64,000 nucleotides of DNA. Source: Thalassococcus sp. S3 (GTDB lineage: Bacteria > Pseudomonadota > Alphaproteobacteria > Rhodobacterales > Rhodobacteraceae). Positions 62,344 to 64,000 of this stretch are shown piece after piece (position 1 is the first letter of the stretch; every line of letters begins with the position of its first letter). Under the pieces are notes generated by a model that made no database searches, had not been told where the DNA came from, and was given only the letters and a program-made list of their open reading frames with translations. Location: contig NZ_CP022303.1 of NCBI RefSeq assembly GCF_004216475.1, positions 4,523,001 through 4,587,000 on the forward strand. Direction: 5' to 3'. The position numbers were made by a program, and so were the translations under genes.

Positions 62344-64000
62344 GCCAGACGATGCTGATCGGGATCGACGTGGGCGGCACCTTCACGGATGTCTTCACCA
62401 TCGACCAGGAAACGGGCGCGGTGGGCGTGCACAAGGTCGCCTCCACCCGCGGGCGCGAGGCGGACGGGTTCTTTCGCGGGGTACAGGCGGGCACGTCCGA
62501 TTTTGGCCGGATAGCAGCGATCATTCACGGCACGACCGTGGGCACCAACGCTCTTCTTGAGCGAAAGGGGGCCAAGACCGGGCTGATCACGACCGAAGGG
62601 TTTCGCGACATCCTCCAGATGCGCCGCCGTGATCGACCCACGACCTGGGGTCTGTGGGGGCAGTACCGGCCTGTCGTCGAACGCCGCATGAGCGTGGAGG
62701 TGCCGGAGCGGGTGCTGGCCGACGGATCGGTCCTGACGGAGCTGGACGAGGACGCGATGGCAGGGGCCGCACAGGCCCTCATAGACAGCGGTGCGGAATC
62801 GGTCGCGGCAGTGTTCATCAATTCCCACGCCAATCAGGAGAACGAGGCCAAGGCGCGGCGGGTGCTGGAGCGGATCTGGCCCAACGCGCATATCTCGGTC
62901 TCATCCGACCTGCTGCCCGAGATCCGGGAATTCGAACGCGCCTCGACCACGGCGCTGAACGCCTATCTGCAGCCGGTCGTGGGCAACTACCTGCGCACAT
63001 TAGACGCGCGACTGGAGGAGAACGGGTTCGGCGGCGAGTTCCTGATCGTGCAATCGAATGGCGGGCTGATGAACTCCGATGTGGCGGCCCGCACCCCGGT
63101 GCGCACAGCGCTGAGCGGGCCGGCGGCGGGGGTCTATGCCTCGGCCCATATCGCGGCGGAGGCGGGGTTCGACAATATCGTGACCTGCGATATGGGCGGG
63201 ACCAGCTTTGACATCTCGGTCGTGGCGGATGGAGAGGCGGCGCTGGCCGCGCAATCCTCGGTCGATTTCGGGCTGGTGATCCGCTCGCCCATGATCGAGA
63301 TCACGACGATTGGCGCGGGCGGAGGCTCCATCGCGTGGATCGACGCGGGTGGAATGCTTCAGATCGGGCCGGAAAGCGCCGGCTCCATCCCCGGGCCGGT
63401 CTGCTACGGCCAGGGCAATGATCGCCCGACGGTGACAGATGCAAACGTCGTGCTGGGCCGGATCAATGCCGACAGCCCCATCGGCGGGCAACTACAGACA
63501 CTGGACAAAACGGCCGCGGAAGAGGCCATCCGGGTCCATATCGCCGAGCCGCTGGGCATGGACGTGCTGTCCGCAGCGGAGGCGGTCATCGACGTGGCCA
63601 ATGCGCGCATGGCGGGAGCCATCCGTCTGGTCTCCATCGAGCGGGGGCATGATCCGCGCCGGTTCGCGGCCATGCCCTTTGGTGGCGGTGGCGCGCTGCA
63701 TACCTGCGCTCTGGTGCGGGAGATCGGACTGAAAAGCGCGCTGGTGCCGCGCTATCCGGGCATCGTATCGGCGTTGGGATGCGTGATCGCGGATATGCGG
63801 CAGGATTTCGTGCGGACACTGAACATGCCTCTGTCAGAGGCCGACCCGGCGGAGATCGCAGCGCAGATCCGCGACTTTGAGGCACAGGGGCACGCGCAGC
63901 TTGAGGAAGCCAAAGCAGAGTTTTCCGGCATCGGGATCAAGGTCACGCTGGACATGCTCTATGCCGGACAAAGCCATTCAGTCGATGCGGTGCTGCCAGA
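62340..64000 (+). CDS. hyuA: hydantoinase/oxoprolinase A-type subunit (3' end outside the window)
   Basis: Open reading from the ATG at 62340 to the window edge, at least 553 codons. ASKHA-type ATPase fold: IGIDVGGTFTDVFTID (phosphate 1), IIHGTTVGTNALLERKG, TCDMGGTSFDISVV (phosphate 2), TTIGAGGGSIAWID, FGGGGALHTCALV. Family length is about 680-700 aa, so roughly 130-150 residues are missing. Works with HyuB. Confidence 0.93.
   Translation, partial: MSQTMLIGIDVGGTFTDVFTIDQETGAVGVHKVASTRGREADGFFRGVQAGTSDFGRIAAIIHGTTVGTNALLERKGAKTGLITTEGFRDILQMRRRDRPTTWGLWGQYRPVVERRMSVEVPERVLADGSVLTELDEDAMAGAAQALIDSGAESVAAVFINSHANQENEAKARRVLERIWPNAHISVSSDLLPEIREFERASTTALNAYLQPVVGNYLRTLDARLEENGFGGEFLIVQSNGGLMNSDVAARTPVRTALSGPAAGVYASAHIAAEAGFDNIVTCDMGGTSFDISVVADGEAALAAQSSVDFGLVIRSPMIEITTIGAGGGSIAWIDAGGMLQIGPESAGSIPGPVCYGQGNDRPTVTDANVVLGRINADSPIGGQLQTLDKTAAEEAIRVHIAEPLGMDVLSAAEAVIDVANARMAGAIRLVSIERGHDPRRFAAMPFGGGGALHTCALVREIGLKSALVPRYPGIVSALGCVIADMRQDFVRTLNMPLSEADPAEIAAQIRDFEAQGHAQLEEAKAEFSGIGIKVTLDMLYAGQSHSVDAVLP

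Noticed and set aside
1..64000. CRISPR arrays, tRNA/rRNA genes, integrases or attachment sites
   Set aside because: No regularly spaced repeats, tRNA-like cloverleaf or integrase gene was noticed on reading. The only clear mobile unit is the IS21 element and its small palindromic insertions.

Overview
The window is 64 kb of high-GC alphaproteobacterial chromosome, most probably from a marine Roseobacter-type Rhodobacteraceae. This is inferred from gene content: several family-5 peptide ABC importers, CUT2 and EamA transporters, an Mrp/NifU pair under a MarR regulator, hydantoinase A/B and tightly overlapping ATGA operons. It is not based on a marker gene. No rRNA, tRNA or CRISPR array was seen.

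Region 1 (1-3023) holds NADP-type glutamate dehydrogenase and a ThDP enzyme of the acetolactate synthase superfamily. An AT-rich, gene-free stretch follows. Region 2 (3716-9849) is a partly decayed operon: a dead taurine:pyruvate-type aminotransferase, a dead group II PLP decarboxylase, then three apparently open genes, namely a DUF692/MNIO iron enzyme, a probable MNIO partner and a small LanB-like tRNA-dependent enzyme. MNIO + partner + small LanB is the gene set that builds amino-acid products on a scaffold peptide (TglH/TglI/TglB logic in the 3-thiaglutamate pathway). An IS21-family element (9846-12517) sits on the last codons of the LanB-like gene. The IS itself is dead: istB carries three ~40-bp palindromic insertions whose removal restores its reading frame exactly.

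Region 3 (12909-33138) is a non-modular NRPS locus spread over both strands: free-standing carrier protein, C-A-T-C enzyme, A-T-FkbM methyltransferase enzyme, free-standing condensation enzyme, two paralogous PhyH-type Fe/2OG oxygenases, a third Fe/2OG-type oxygenase, a GSA-aminomutase-like PLP enzyme, a second ThDP enzyme, a GMC-type flavoprotein, an LCMT-type methyltransferase, an M24 aminopeptidase P and an MFS exporter. No thioesterase was found. One adenylation domain has a proline-like specificity code.

Region 4 (33154-46290) has a second M24 peptidase, a GAF protein, an XRE-cupin regulator and two complete peptide ABC importers. Together with the M24 enzymes this suggests uptake and cleavage of (Xaa-Pro) peptides, either as ordinary nutrition or tied to the NRPS product. 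Region 5 (46680-56127) has a CUT2 ABC transporter, an EamA permease, two coupled small ORFs, a LysR regulator with a clear palindrome, and a MarR/Mrp-DUF971/NifU-fusion operon. Region 6 (56329-64000) is a catabolic island: HMG-CoA-lyase-like enzyme divergent from CoA-transferase III, LeuC/LeuD-like hydratase and hydantoinase B/A, the last gene running off the window.
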